A stretch of 44,038 nt of DNA from IMG/VR virus record IMGVR_UViG_3300042355_000563, positions 1-44,038 of that record. One strand, 5' to 3'. Within the stretch, counting starts at the first letter, position 1. Each line of letters starts with the position of its first letter. A program made the position numbers and the translations under genes. Positions 36,228 to 43,721 of the stretch are shown one piece after another. The notes beneath the pieces are model-generated. The model searched no databases and had not been told where the DNA came from. It saw nothing but the letters and a program-made list of their open reading frames with translations. Origin of the DNA: a virus.

Positions 36228-36243
36228 TTCTTTAACTTTAATC

Positions 36244-38883
36244 TTAGCCAACAAGTTCATTAAAATCAGTTGATGTTCTAGTTGCATAGAAGTTTACCAA
36301 GATAAATTCTGCTGCTCTTACTGGTTTAATATAGATATCAACAACCAATTCATTCTGATCAATTACGTCAGGTGTATTGTTTCTTTCATCACAAACAATT
36401 AGATATTCATACAAACCTTCAGTGTTCTTAGCTCTATCAAAGATAGGACTGAGCGTACTTGCAATACGTTTTCTTGTAAAAAATGTATTTGGTTCGAAGA
36501 TGAAGAATTTAGCTGTTTTCTTAGTAGCTTTTTCGAGATACAAGAACAAACGACGAACATTAATACGATCAAATGCACTTGGTTGTCTTAGCAATGTCTT
36601 TTGACCGAAAATATTAATTCCTTCATTTGGGAAGAAAGCAACAGGATTGATGTTAATCTTATACAACATGTCGCGTTCCTTTTGTTTTGGTGTGATTGCA
36701 ACTGCAAGAGCATTGCCAACTCTACCTCTAGTGAAACCAGCAGGAGCATACCAAGGTTGGAAATTGCTATCAACATTTGCCATATCAGCAACAGCAAATC
36801 CAGAGAAAGGAACCCAGACATTGATACCGCTATATTGATCATTTACTTTAACCCAGTTACCATATGTTGTTGCATAACTGCTGTTTGCTAATGAATATAG
36901 ATTTCTTAGTGAGTTGTAAATGTATTGAGAGAAAGCTTTGTTATTATCAGATAATACCAAAGTATTTTTACCTCTTACAAATATCTGCCTCAAAGGATCA
37001 GCAACTAACATACAATCCTTACGAATGTTTGAGCAGAAATTCTCAAATAGAGAGAATACTGCATGATAGTTTGCACGTAGATCTTGTGTATCATCTGTTG
37101 GTGGGACATACTCCGCTTTTAGTAAAGCTTGGAGACCCAAATCAAGACCATGATTAATTTGAGTATCATCGAAAGTTTGTGTTCCATTTGCACAAACTGT
37201 TGCATAGATTGTACCCAATCCTGCTTCAGCTACTAGATCAAGATCAAACAATTCATCATTTTCGATTTTTCTTAATGATCTATCGATCTTATCTGTCATT
37301 TTTCCGATTATTTTGTTATCTGATGCGTTGCCGACATAAGGTCCGACAGGGAACAACGAATCGCCATAATTAAATAAATTGGATGGACCAATAATTTCTT
37401 CGAAATCTGCAATATCAAAACCGACTTTATCGTAACTAAATTCGTTTGTTAATAAAGTTTCGGTTGTATGAGAAATTAGACGGATCTTTTTAGAAGGAAC
37501 TCCATTATTATCAGCCCATCCATCAGAATTTACATCGCTGATGTTGTCATTAATCATCACGATTGCATTCGGTGAATTTTGATTGAGATTTCCGAGATAG
37601 AATGTCTTTGCTAAACCACCATTCTTATCATTAATTTGACGATGTGAATCCACAGAACCATAAAGCAATTCTTCTGGGAAGTAGTCCAATTTAACAGTAT
37701 CTGCTGCATATGGACTTTGGCGAAGTTTGATGAATGAGATTGAAAGAGTATCATCAAATTTACGGGTTGGTGCATCAGCAAATTGATATGTAGCACGTTC
37801 TACCAATTGTGAAATATTTCGATCATTTCTACCAAATCCACTATCTTTTGTAGCGGATAAAGCAAATGCGAGACGTGTTTCAGGAATAACAACAAGTTCA
37901 TCTGATGCTAAACCAGCAGAAGCATTTTCCGTTACAGTTGATACTCCGCGAATCGTATCGTGATCACTATTTGGTTCGATATTTACGTTATCACAAATAC
38001 CAACATAATGACCTTCACCTCTAGCATTAATTGTGGATTGGATTTTATTTAAAATGATGAGACCAGCTTTACCGAAATCAGCTACAGTATCAATACCAGC
38101 GGAATTATCTCCAGTATTGCTCCAATTACCATTCGAATTCGCAAATGCGGATTTATCCAATACTGCTAGATATTGTTCTTTATTAAGAGTGAAGAATTTT
38201 GGTGCTCCCAATACATAAGTAGAACCATCTTTTGTTAAATCATATGTTACTTCCGTATTGCTATATTGTGAATATCCAGTTAGTGAATTATATGTGGACA
38301 ACCCAACGGCAGATGCCGATGAATTTCCACTATCCATTAATCCAGTAGCAGCGGATAGCAATGTGTTATATGCAGAAATTGAAATTTTTCTATAAGAATC
38401 AATACCATCTTGATCTAAAGTAAAAGATATTAATTCACTTTCCAGTGTCGTATAAAGTGCCGATGTACTTGGTGTTGTAAGAACTTTGTTAAAAAACTCA
38501 GCAGAAATTAATTCGTCATTTCTGTATATATTCGCTCCAGTCACGGGAGCTACAGCAATTACAGGATAAACCAATGCACCATACAGTGAACCATCATAAC
38601 CATCACCAAGATCATTACCATAAGGTAATCTACTCAAAAATAAATTTCCTTGTGAAGAATTCAAAACTTGTCTTGCACTAAAATAAAAGTATCTTTCTGC
38701 TGGGCATGTTGGTTTACCGTAAATATTTTCAAATTCTTCGACTGAAGTGATCTGAAGTATTTCATCGGTTGGTCCTTTACTTGCAAACCCTGTCATGAAA
38801 ATATTTGTTCCAGCGGGAAGAACTGGTGACAACGAAAGATCTTTTTCGATAATTTCTACTCCCGGTGATTGAATTGTACGCAT
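36244..38883 (-). CDS. 18: Tail sheath protein, gp18-like
   Basis: 879 residues, longer than T4 gp18 (659). It opens with the sheath signature SPGVEIIEKDLS near 6-17 and GFASKGPTDE near 32-41, then VEEFENIYGKP near 47-57. The C-terminal 250 residues carry the conserved core: WYAPAGFTRGRV near 683, then NPVAFFPNEGINIFGQKT, then INVRRLFLYLEK, and the final IKPVRAAEFILVNFYATRT strand that forms the inter-ring mesh. The middle (about 90-560) holds variable outer domains. The sheath contracts to drive the tube into the host. Base composition here is less AT-rich than in neighbours, as expected for a highly expressed gene. Confidence 0.92.
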   Translation of the reverse strand: MRTIQSPGVEIIEKDLSLSPVLPAGTNIFMTGFASKGPTDEILQITSVEEFENIYGKPTCPAERYFYFSARQVLNSSQGNLFLSRLPYGNDLGDGYDGSLYGALVYPVIAVAPVTGANIYRNDELISAEFFNKVLTTPSTSALYTTLESELISFTLDQDGIDSYRKISISAYNTLLSAATGLMDSGNSSASAVGLSTYNSLTGYSQYSNTEVTYDLTKDGSTYVLGAPKFFTLNKEQYLAVLDKSAFANSNGNWSNTGDNSAGIDTVADFGKAGLIILNKIQSTINARGEGHYVGICDNVNIEPNSDHDTIRGVSTVTENASAGLASDELVVIPETRLAFALSATKDSGFGRNDRNISQLVERATYQFADAPTRKFDDTLSISFIKLRQSPYAADTVKLDYFPEELLYGSVDSHRQINDKNGGLAKTFYLGNLNQNSPNAIVMINDNISDVNSDGWADNNGVPSKKIRLISHTTETLLTNEFSYDKVGFDIADFEEIIGPSNLFNYGDSLFPVGPYVGNASDNKIIGKMTDKIDRSLRKIENDELFDLDLVAEAGLGTIYATVCANGTQTFDDTQINHGLDLGLQALLKAEYVPPTDDTQDLRANYHAVFSLFENFCSNIRKDCMLVADPLRQIFVRGKNTLVLSDNNKAFSQYIYNSLRNLYSLANSSYATTYGNWVKVNDQYSGINVWVPFSGFAVADMANVDSNFQPWYAPAGFTRGRVGNALAVAITPKQKERDMLYKININPVAFFPNEGINIFGQKTLLRQPSAFDRINVRRLFLYLEKATKKTAKFFIFEPNTFFTRKRIASTLSPIFDRAKNTEGLYEYLIVCDERNNTPDVIDQNELVVDIYIKPVRAAEFILVNFYATRTSTDFNELVG

Positions 38884-38889
38884 ATAATC

Positions 38890-38895
38890 TATTTA
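38890..38895 (-). promoter_or_regulatory. TAAATA late-type motif for sheath
   Basis: CTAAATAG ends near the ATG at 38883 with 6 nt between the hexamer and the start codon. Confidence 0.55.
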
Positions 38896-38914
38896 GTTTC
38901 TATTTGTTAAAAAA

Positions 38915-39496
38915 TTAAATTGGCAATAATATTGTTTCTATTGACCTAAAAACAAATTCAAAAGATGTTTCTATTTCTTTAGAATCTCTATCTGAAAATG
39001 TTATTTCACCCAAACTAACTGGAAACGCTGATTTATAAATCCACTGAATTACATCTTTATTAAATTCGTCTTTTGCTGTTAAGATAAAATCAGATGAATA
39101 TAAACCAACACCAACATCTTTGGGTTCAGCTTTGGGAACGAAAATACCTGTAGTTTCGTCCCTCATCATATTTATCCATTTATTTATAACCCAATAATTA
39201 TTAAATCTGTTATCTATTGTAAAATTTACAGTAACTGGATCGTATGATGGTTTGCTATGTCCTGACACATATACGTTACCACCAGCATAACGCACATCTT
39301 GCTGTGGTATAATATTCTTGGGTACAACAGATCCATACACAGAAAACTGCAAAGAATCCAATTTTATGAAATCTTCAGATCTCACATTCCCGAGAGATTT
39401 TTCTTTATCTCTAAGACATTTGGGTAAAACTAAAGTCAAAACGAATTTGTCCGACCTTGCTTTATTAAAGATAGATTGTTGTAATATTTCGCTCAT
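38915..39496 (-). CDS. Tube-like tail protein upstream of the sheath
   Basis: 193 residues. Its strand pattern is that of tube proteins: DPVTVNFTIDNRFNNYWVINKW near 85-106, a KDVIQWIYKSAFPVSLGEI segment near 148-166, and a closing EIETSFEFVFRSIE strand near 174-187. Compared with gp19 the central strand-helix-strand order is kept. It could be a tail terminator or completion protein (gp3/gp15 role) or a minor tube protein; I cannot decide. The ATG follows the TAA of the terminase C-terminal gene by 2 nt, so it is coupled to it. Confidence 0.6.
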   Translation of the reverse strand: MSEILQQSIFNKARSDKFVLTLVLPKCLRDKEKSLGNVRSEDFIKLDSLQFSVYGSVVPKNIIPQQDVRYAGGNVYVSGHSKPSYDPVTVNFTIDNRFNNYWVINKWINMMRDETTGIFVPKAEPKDVGVGLYSSDFILTAKDEFNKDVIQWIYKSAFPVSLGEITFSDRDSKEIETSFEFVFRSIETILLPI

Positions 39497-39500
39497 TTAG

Positions 39501-40991
39501 TTACCAATTGCTATTATTTATATCATTCAAGGGTTTCCATCCCATTCCATATAATTCGTCGTAATCTGGATTTTTATTTCCGTTTTTATTACCTTCAAAT
39601 AAAATTGGTAATACGGAAGAATTTCCACCTTCTTTTTCATTTGCATATAAAGAAATGGGGTTTACGAAATTTCTGATACCATAATCCATAGGTCTAATTA
39701 ATAATGGTTTATTATTTTCATCTCTCTGAATTATTTCAAAATAATTCTCAATAAGATCATCCGATAATATCAACAATGCCCATATAAAAGCCATTACACG
39801 ATCATCATTAGATCCACTTTTTGCACCCCATGTTCCATTTTTTAAACGAATGAAATCTTTGAATTCGTTGACTGTATTAATATCATTAATACGAACAGCT
39901 TTCATTGTATTAACCCAATATCTCTGATTTATAATTGCTCTGTATTTGGTATTTGTATGACTCATTATACCCAAAAGTCTATTTTTTTGAGCAGCATCTT
40001 TATATCCATATGAAACTATATTTTCGTAATTAAAATTCTTTTTTAAATTATCGACAACTTGACCACCACACCCATTTCTTTCAATTAAAGCTAATGGAGA
40101 CCCCCAATGTTGTAATATTTCATGTGATTTTGTAGTGAATTCACTAGGACTTATTTTATTATTATGGTAAAGTGCAACTTGTTTTATATTTCTCAAATCT
40201 GTTATATCTAGTATTTGTATAACAGACGCATCTCTACCCAAACCTTCCGCTGGATCTACACCAGCTACATATATTCGTTCTTCATTTGGTGTTTCCCAGA
40301 GAAAATAATGATTGTCCTCAAATACATACAAAGGTTTTGTTGTATTGCTTTTCATTTGTTCGAACAATTCATTATCAAATGTCGATTCCCCAATTTCATC
40401 AAATTCGATTTCAAATTCTCTTCTCCATATTGAAATATCACCCAAAGATGCAATTGTATCTTTTTTCCATTGTTCATCTCTACCGGGAACCTCATTCCAT
40501 GGAATTCTTAATGCGACCCAATTGTTTGTTTTCTTAACAGAACCATCATATAATTTGAAAAACAATCCCGATGTATCTCTAGGTGTTGACGCTAATATGA
40601 TTTTAGATTTCTTCGAAGATGAAATAATCGGATATACAGATGCCCAAAACTCTTCAAGGAGATTGCAATTGTGTGATACAACATCATTTGTAATATATCT
40701 GGAACCATCTACACCAGTTACATCATATGCATCTATTTTTCCATTTCTTTTTATACTTTTGACAATTTTAAATCCATCGATAGATTTTATTTTTTTGTAT
40801 CTGGATTTTTTTGCTGTGGTAAATTGACCATTGATACATTGTAATTCATGATCTTCACTACAAATTAACTCTGTACCATCATCAAATTTAAGTTTTAGCG
40901 ATAGAACATTTTCGTTTTTTATTATACCTCTAAAAGATTTCCATCCGGTATCTGTTAAAATTTCCCAATCTTCTGGATTGTTATCTTGCAT
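39501..40991 (-). CDS. 17: Terminase large subunit, C-terminal fragment with C-intein
   Basis: 496 residues. Residues 1-108 are the C-terminal part of a split intein: a block-B-like DHEL near 47-50, then YDVTGVDGSRYITNDVVSHN ending in His-Asn, followed by Cys+1. The extein (109-496) continues the ATPase with LLEEFWASVYPIISS and ILASTPR, the coupling motif, and then the RNase H-like nuclease: GVDPAEGLGRD near 240 with its first Asp, LIERNGCGG near 305 with the Glu, and NDDRVMAF near 415 with the last Asp. It makes a working packaging motor only after joining to the product of 41192-42871. The start overlaps the stop of the small endonuclease-like gene. Confidence 0.88.
   Translation of the reverse strand: MQDNNPEDWEILTDTGWKSFRGIIKNENVLSLKLKFDDGTELICSEDHELQCINGQFTTAKKSRYKKIKSIDGFKIVKSIKRNGKIDAYDVTGVDGSRYITNDVVSHNCNLLEEFWASVYPIISSSKKSKIILASTPRDTSGLFFKLYDGSVKKTNNWVALRIPWNEVPGRDEQWKKDTIASLGDISIWRREFEIEFDEIGESTFDNELFEQMKSNTTKPLYVFEDNHYFLWETPNEERIYVAGVDPAEGLGRDASVIQILDITDLRNIKQVALYHNNKISPSEFTTKSHEILQHWGSPLALIERNGCGGQVVDNLKKNFNYENIVSYGYKDAAQKNRLLGIMSHTNTKYRAIINQRYWVNTMKAVRINDINTVNEFKDFIRLKNGTWGAKSGSNDDRVMAFIWALLILSDDLIENYFEIIQRDENNKPLLIRPMDYGIRNFVNPISLYANEKEGGNSSVLPILFEGNKNGNKNPDYDELYGMGWKPLNDINNSNW
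40668..40991 (-). other. C-terminal half of the split TerL intein
   Basis: 108 codons from the ATG to the terminal Asn (codon 40668-40670). It contains blocks B, F and G; block A is missing and lies on the other gene. The next codon (Cys) is the splice-acceptor nucleophile. Confidence 0.88.
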
Positions 40992-41190
40992 AAAAATTAT
41001 AATCTTTTTCTGTTATTACTTTATATGTGTAATTATTTTCAATACACCACTTTTCTGCGAATTTCTTTTTTATTATGAAATTAGAATCTGATAATTCGGA
41101 TGATGGTTTAATTTCGTATATAATTCGATTTTTATGATCCACAAAATCTGTTATATAAATACGTTCTATATCATTTTCAATATATCTCAT
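40981..41190 (-). CDS. Small endonuclease-like protein inside the split intein locus
   Basis: 69 residues, placed exactly between the two intein halves: its ATG is one base after the stop of the N-terminal gene, and its end overlaps the next start by 11 nt. The core reads YITDF, 8 residues, IIYEIKP, then a KKKFAEKWCIENNYTYKVITE helix-strand pair. This is the minimal Asp-(x)n-Glu-x-Lys layout of PD-(D/E)XK nucleases, similar in outline to TnsA or very-short-patch-repair type folds. Homing endonucleases of the latter kind are known between halves of fractured phage genes. It is much shorter than those, so it may be a reduced or decayed homing endonuclease. Activity is unproven. Confidence 0.55.
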   Translation of the reverse strand: MRYIENDIERIYITDFVDHKNRIIYEIKPSSELSDSNFIIKKKFAEKWCIENNYTYKVITEKDYNFYAR

Positions 41191-41191
41191 T

Positions 41192-42871
41192 CTAATTATC
41201 CAAATTAAAATAATTATAAGCCTCTCTTATCGTAATTTTATTAATTTCCTGTGTTTTTTTGTTTTTTATTTCAATTAGTGCGGACCCCTCGATACACTCT
41301 ATCCAGTCTGCTTCGTCAACAAACAATAGATTTGCGGAAGATCCACGACCAGCAGTGCCTGTTGTTGTAGTAATACCAATACGACTACCATTAGCTAATT
41401 CTAATGATTCCTTTTGGTATTCTTTGACCGCAGGTTTCAACCAATTAGGCAATTCCTCATAAGCCATACGAATACGTTTGAAAATTTCTTTTGCTGTACT
41501 TTCCTTGTTTGCAACAATCAAAATATTTTGATCATTATTAAAACAAGCAGTCCACAAACAGAATATTGTGGAAATTGTTGAATTGTGTGTTGGTATGTTA
41601 TTTTCCCCAAATAAAAACATACCACTTGGATTATCAACAGTTATACATCTAACTGGAACCGATTCTACCTTTTCAATATTTGTTATGTAATGCCATTGAT
41701 TTCTACATTCGGATTTTTTGTGTTCGTTTATTTTAAGTCTTTCTTTCTTAAAAGATAATTTACAAACTTCTTCTCTTGGTTTGAAATTTACAGAACCGCA
41801 AATACCATAAGATTTTCCATATAGTTTAGCTTCTTTTTCTGTGTAAGTTGTTTTGTAACCTAAACTTTTTATTAAAAGATCTACTTGTTTTACTAAATTT
41901 AAATTTTTATTATAGAAAATAGCAGTCCCACTTCTTTTTTCAATGTAGCCATCACTATCAATTAATCCCTTTAATAATTCCAATCGTTGGGTTCTTGACC
42001 CATAAAGGTATTCTTCTGGAATGTGTTTATTCCCAATAAGATTGAGTTTTCTCAATTTTATATGTAATGACTCACCGGAATTTTCCAAATTTTTTAGAGT
42101 TATATTAACATTCCCATCATGTTTAGTATGCAAACCAAAATCGCATTTTTCACTTAAAATTTGCAATAGATCATCAATATCTCTTTTTCCGGAAATTATC
42201 CTACCCCCAGCAGTATGTCCGTCACCTAACCATAATCCAAGAATATAAGGATCTAATATAAAATTCTTCTCGGTATACTCTACACCATTTAATGAATATG
42301 GTATCCTATGATAAGGAGAATTTTCCGAATTTTTAAATTTAATTAATAGTTCTTTTGTACTTTTAACAGAACCAATTCTATTTGATTTTCTATCTGATAA
42401 TGTTTGAGTGAACCACAAATGTTGCTCATCTGCTATTACAGTATCCCCCGTATCAAATGTAATTTTATAACATGGTCTATTATATTCTATTGGATGAGCG
42501 TATGTTACATTACATGGCATTCCAAATTCATTAAAAACTTGATCTCCATTTTTTAAATCCCCCATACGTTTAATTCCATTTGGTGTTGGAATTTCAGTAT
42601 TGACATCTAATGCTTTACCGGATTGGCGCGAGAATAATAAAAGACTGAAGCGATTATCTCTCATCATTCGCAATGCTTTCTTTTGATATGGATGTAACGA
42701 AATTTTTTGTCTTCCTTCATCAACATTAATAATCTGGAAAAAGTTTTCGGCAAAATATAAAACATTGCCGCTACATTTTCTGATTTCAGACACCATTTTC
42801 GGTGTATATTCAAATTGTGCATCAATAGATGGTAAATTTGGATTGTTGAGATAAATTCCTTTTTTAGACAT
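41192..42871 (-). CDS. 17: Terminase large subunit, N-terminal fragment with an internal intein and an N-intein
   Basis: 559 residues from the ATG at 42871; upstream in-frame starts up to 42925 would overlap the divergent gene. The extein parts are 1-86 and 431-525: ISLHPYQ near 57-63 (adenine-binding Q-type motif), Walker A SRQSGK-ST interrupted after Lys86, then NLLFVDEADWIE with Walker B near 514-521. Residues 87-430 are a complete intein and 526-559 the N-terminal piece of a second one. After splicing, the two extein pieces plus the 388-residue C-extein give about 569 residues, close to T4 gp17 (610). The enzyme translocates and cuts phage DNA at the prohead portal. No TAAATA motif precedes it. 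Confidence 0.9.
   Translation of the reverse strand: MSKKGIYLNNPNLPSIDAQFEYTPKMVSEIRKCSGNVLYFAENFFQIINVDEGRQKISLHPYQKKALRMMRDNRFSLLLFSRQSGKALDVNTEIPTPNGIKRMGDLKNGDQVFNEFGMPCNVTYAHPIEYNRPCYKITFDTGDTVIADEQHLWFTQTLSDRKSNRIGSVKSTKELLIKFKNSENSPYHRIPYSLNGVEYTEKNFILDPYILGLWLGDGHTAGGRIISGKRDIDDLLQILSEKCDFGLHTKHDGNVNITLKNLENSGESLHIKLRKLNLIGNKHIPEEYLYGSRTQRLELLKGLIDSDGYIEKRSGTAIFYNKNLNLVKQVDLLIKSLGYKTTYTEKEAKLYGKSYGICGSVNFKPREEVCKLSFKKERLKINEHKKSECRNQWHYITNIEKVESVPVRCITVDNPSGMFLFGENNIPTHNSTISTIFCLWTACFNNDQNILIVANKESTAKEIFKRIRMAYEELPNWLKPAVKEYQKESLELANGSRIGITTTTGTAGRGSSANLLFVDEADWIECIEGSALIEIKNKKTQEINKITIREAYNYFNLDN
41195..41296 (-). other. N-terminal half of the split TerL intein
   Basis: 34 codons, beginning with Cys1 directly after DEADWIE. 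It holds block A (CIEGSALIEI) and the following TQEINKITIREAYNYF strand and helix, and then the frame stops. Block B is on the downstream gene. The short N-part is typical of atypically split TerL inteins. Confidence 0.85.
41582..42613 (-). other. Complete Ala1 LAGLIDADG intein in Walker A
   Basis: 344 codons, residues 87-430 of the host gene. It begins ALDVNTEIPTPNG, an Ala1 intein start known from other TerL inteins. Block B is near ADEQH (147-151). Two LAGLIDADG-type motifs are LGLWLGDGH at 211-219 and LLKGLIDSDG at 299-308. It ends NNIPTHN followed by Ser+1. The insertion lies between the Lys and the Ser/Thr of the Walker A loop. All splicing residues appear intact. Confidence 0.9.
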
Positions 42872-42880
42872 AAACAATTG

Positions 42881-42886
42881 TAAATA
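42881..42886 (+). promoter_or_regulatory. TAAATA late-type motif
   Basis: TGTAAATA ends 6 nt before the ATG at 42893 within the 21-bp gap to the divergent terminase start. Confidence 0.45.
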
Positions 42887-42892
42887 GTTATT

Positions 42893-43651
42893 ATGCATAA
42901 ACCAGAAAGCAAAAAATTCGCACAAGGTTCGTTCCCCAAAACTTCAGATAAACCAAACTTAACTAATTGGGAAAAATCAGGACCACCAAAACAAAAAGAT
43001 TGTAATTGCAAACCAAAACAGGAAGAACCATGTGTCGTTTGCCAATGGAAACATGTAAATGAACCACCTCAAAAAAATTCAGAAAAAAACAAAAAAAATT
43101 TAAAAGAAGATATAAATAGTTTTATGAGCAACAAATCTCTTTTTGATCGTTTATGTGAAGAAGTCTTTAATGAAGAAGAAATGCCAGCACCTGAAGGTGC
43201 TCCCGAAATGGGCGCGGAATTGGGTGGTGAAGTAGGTGACGAAATGGGTGGAGAAGAATCTGATGATTCAGTAACTCTAACTCTAGATAAAGAAACCGCC
43301 CAGAAACTTCATGATCTATTAGCTGCCGTTCTTGGTTCTGAAGAAGAAGGTGAAGAAGAAGGTGGAGAAGAAAGCATCGAAGATTTAGATGCTGAAGGTG
43401 GCGAAGAAGGTGGTTCAACTTTCCCAGAAAGTGCAGAAATCGAAGAATTGGGAACCACCGCTGACATGACAAAGCATGGTGCAATGAAGACTAATGCGAA
43501 TCTTCAAATGGGTGGATCAACTGCTCACAATGCAAAAGTTGAAGTTCAACCAACACCAACTCCAGCTAAGAAGTTTTCACAACCTTCCATGAAGCATGAA
43601 CTACCATCCGATGTAGCTTTCAAGAAAACAGGTAAAGCAGTAACGAAATAA
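42893..43651 (+). CDS. Acidic protein with N-terminal Cys motif, possible scaffold or prohead protein
   Basis: 252 residues. Residues 1-77 are basic and polar, with CxC and CVVC pairs near 43-50 that could bind one metal. From residue 78 (MSNKSLFDRL, ATG at 43124) the protein turns strongly acidic, with Glu/Gly-rich runs (about 90-185) and a DSVTLTLDKETAQKLHDLLAAVLG helix near 123-146. Acidic Glu-rich proteins next to terminase genes often serve in phage head assembly, so a scaffold-like role is inferred, not shown. A perfect TATAAATA lies 5 nt before the internal ATG, so a 175-residue product may also, or instead, be made. A terminator follows. Confidence 0.6.
   Translation: MHKPESKKFAQGSFPKTSDKPNLTNWEKSGPPKQKDCNCKPKQEEPCVVCQWKHVNEPPQKNSEKNKKNLKEDINSFMSNKSLFDRLCEEVFNEEEMPAPEGAPEMGAELGGEVGDEMGGEESDDSVTLTLDKETAQKLHDLLAAVLGSEEEGEEEGGEESIEDLDAEGGEEGGSTFPESAEIEELGTTADMTKHGAMKTNANLQMGGSTAHNAKVEVQPTPTPAKKFSQPSMKHELPSDVAFKKTGKAVTK
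43111..43118 (+). promoter_or_regulatory. Perfect TATAAATA inside the reading frame
   Basis: It lies 5 nt before the in-frame ATG at 43124 and suggests an internal late start for the acidic domain. Confidence 0.5.
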
Positions 43652-43673
43652 CATTTAGCCAATATCAAAAAAT

Positions 43674-43706
43674 AAAAAGGGAGAGATGCAAATCTCTCCC
43701 TTTTTT
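43674..43706 (+). terminator. Intrinsic terminator
   Basis: GGGAGAGAT (43679-43687), a GCAA loop, ATCTCTCCC (43692-43700) and a T run at 43701-43706. An A run precedes it, so it may work in both directions. It ends the gene 42893-43651. Confidence 0.85.
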
Positions 43707-43708
43707 AT

Positions 43709-43716
43709 TATAAATA
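43709..43716 (+). promoter_or_regulatory. Perfect T4-type late promoter TATAAATA
   Basis: The octamer begins just after the terminator T run and ends 5 nt before the ATG at 43722. The position between a terminator and a start codon makes a promoter role more likely here than anywhere else in the window. Confidence 0.65.
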
Positions 43717-43721
43717 ATAAT

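Noticed and set aside
36377-37373. Several plus-strand frames of 60-97 codons opposite the sheath gene
   Set aside because: They are shadows of a well-supported sheath coding sequence and lack start signals.
40312-40827. A 171-codon plus-strand frame opposite the C-terminal terminase gene
   Set aside because: The minus-strand product has clear nuclease and intein motifs. The plus-strand frame has low-complexity content and no TAAATA or ribosome-binding signal.
41192-41200. Terminase split explained as a sequencing frameshift
   Set aside because: A frameshift would not place a separate ORF with its own start between two complementary intein halves whose splice-site residues are all intact.
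43686-43721. Upstream ATG at 43686 as start of the last plus-strand gene
   Set aside because: It lies inside the terminator stem, whereas the ATG at 43722 has a perfect TATAAATA 5 nt before it.
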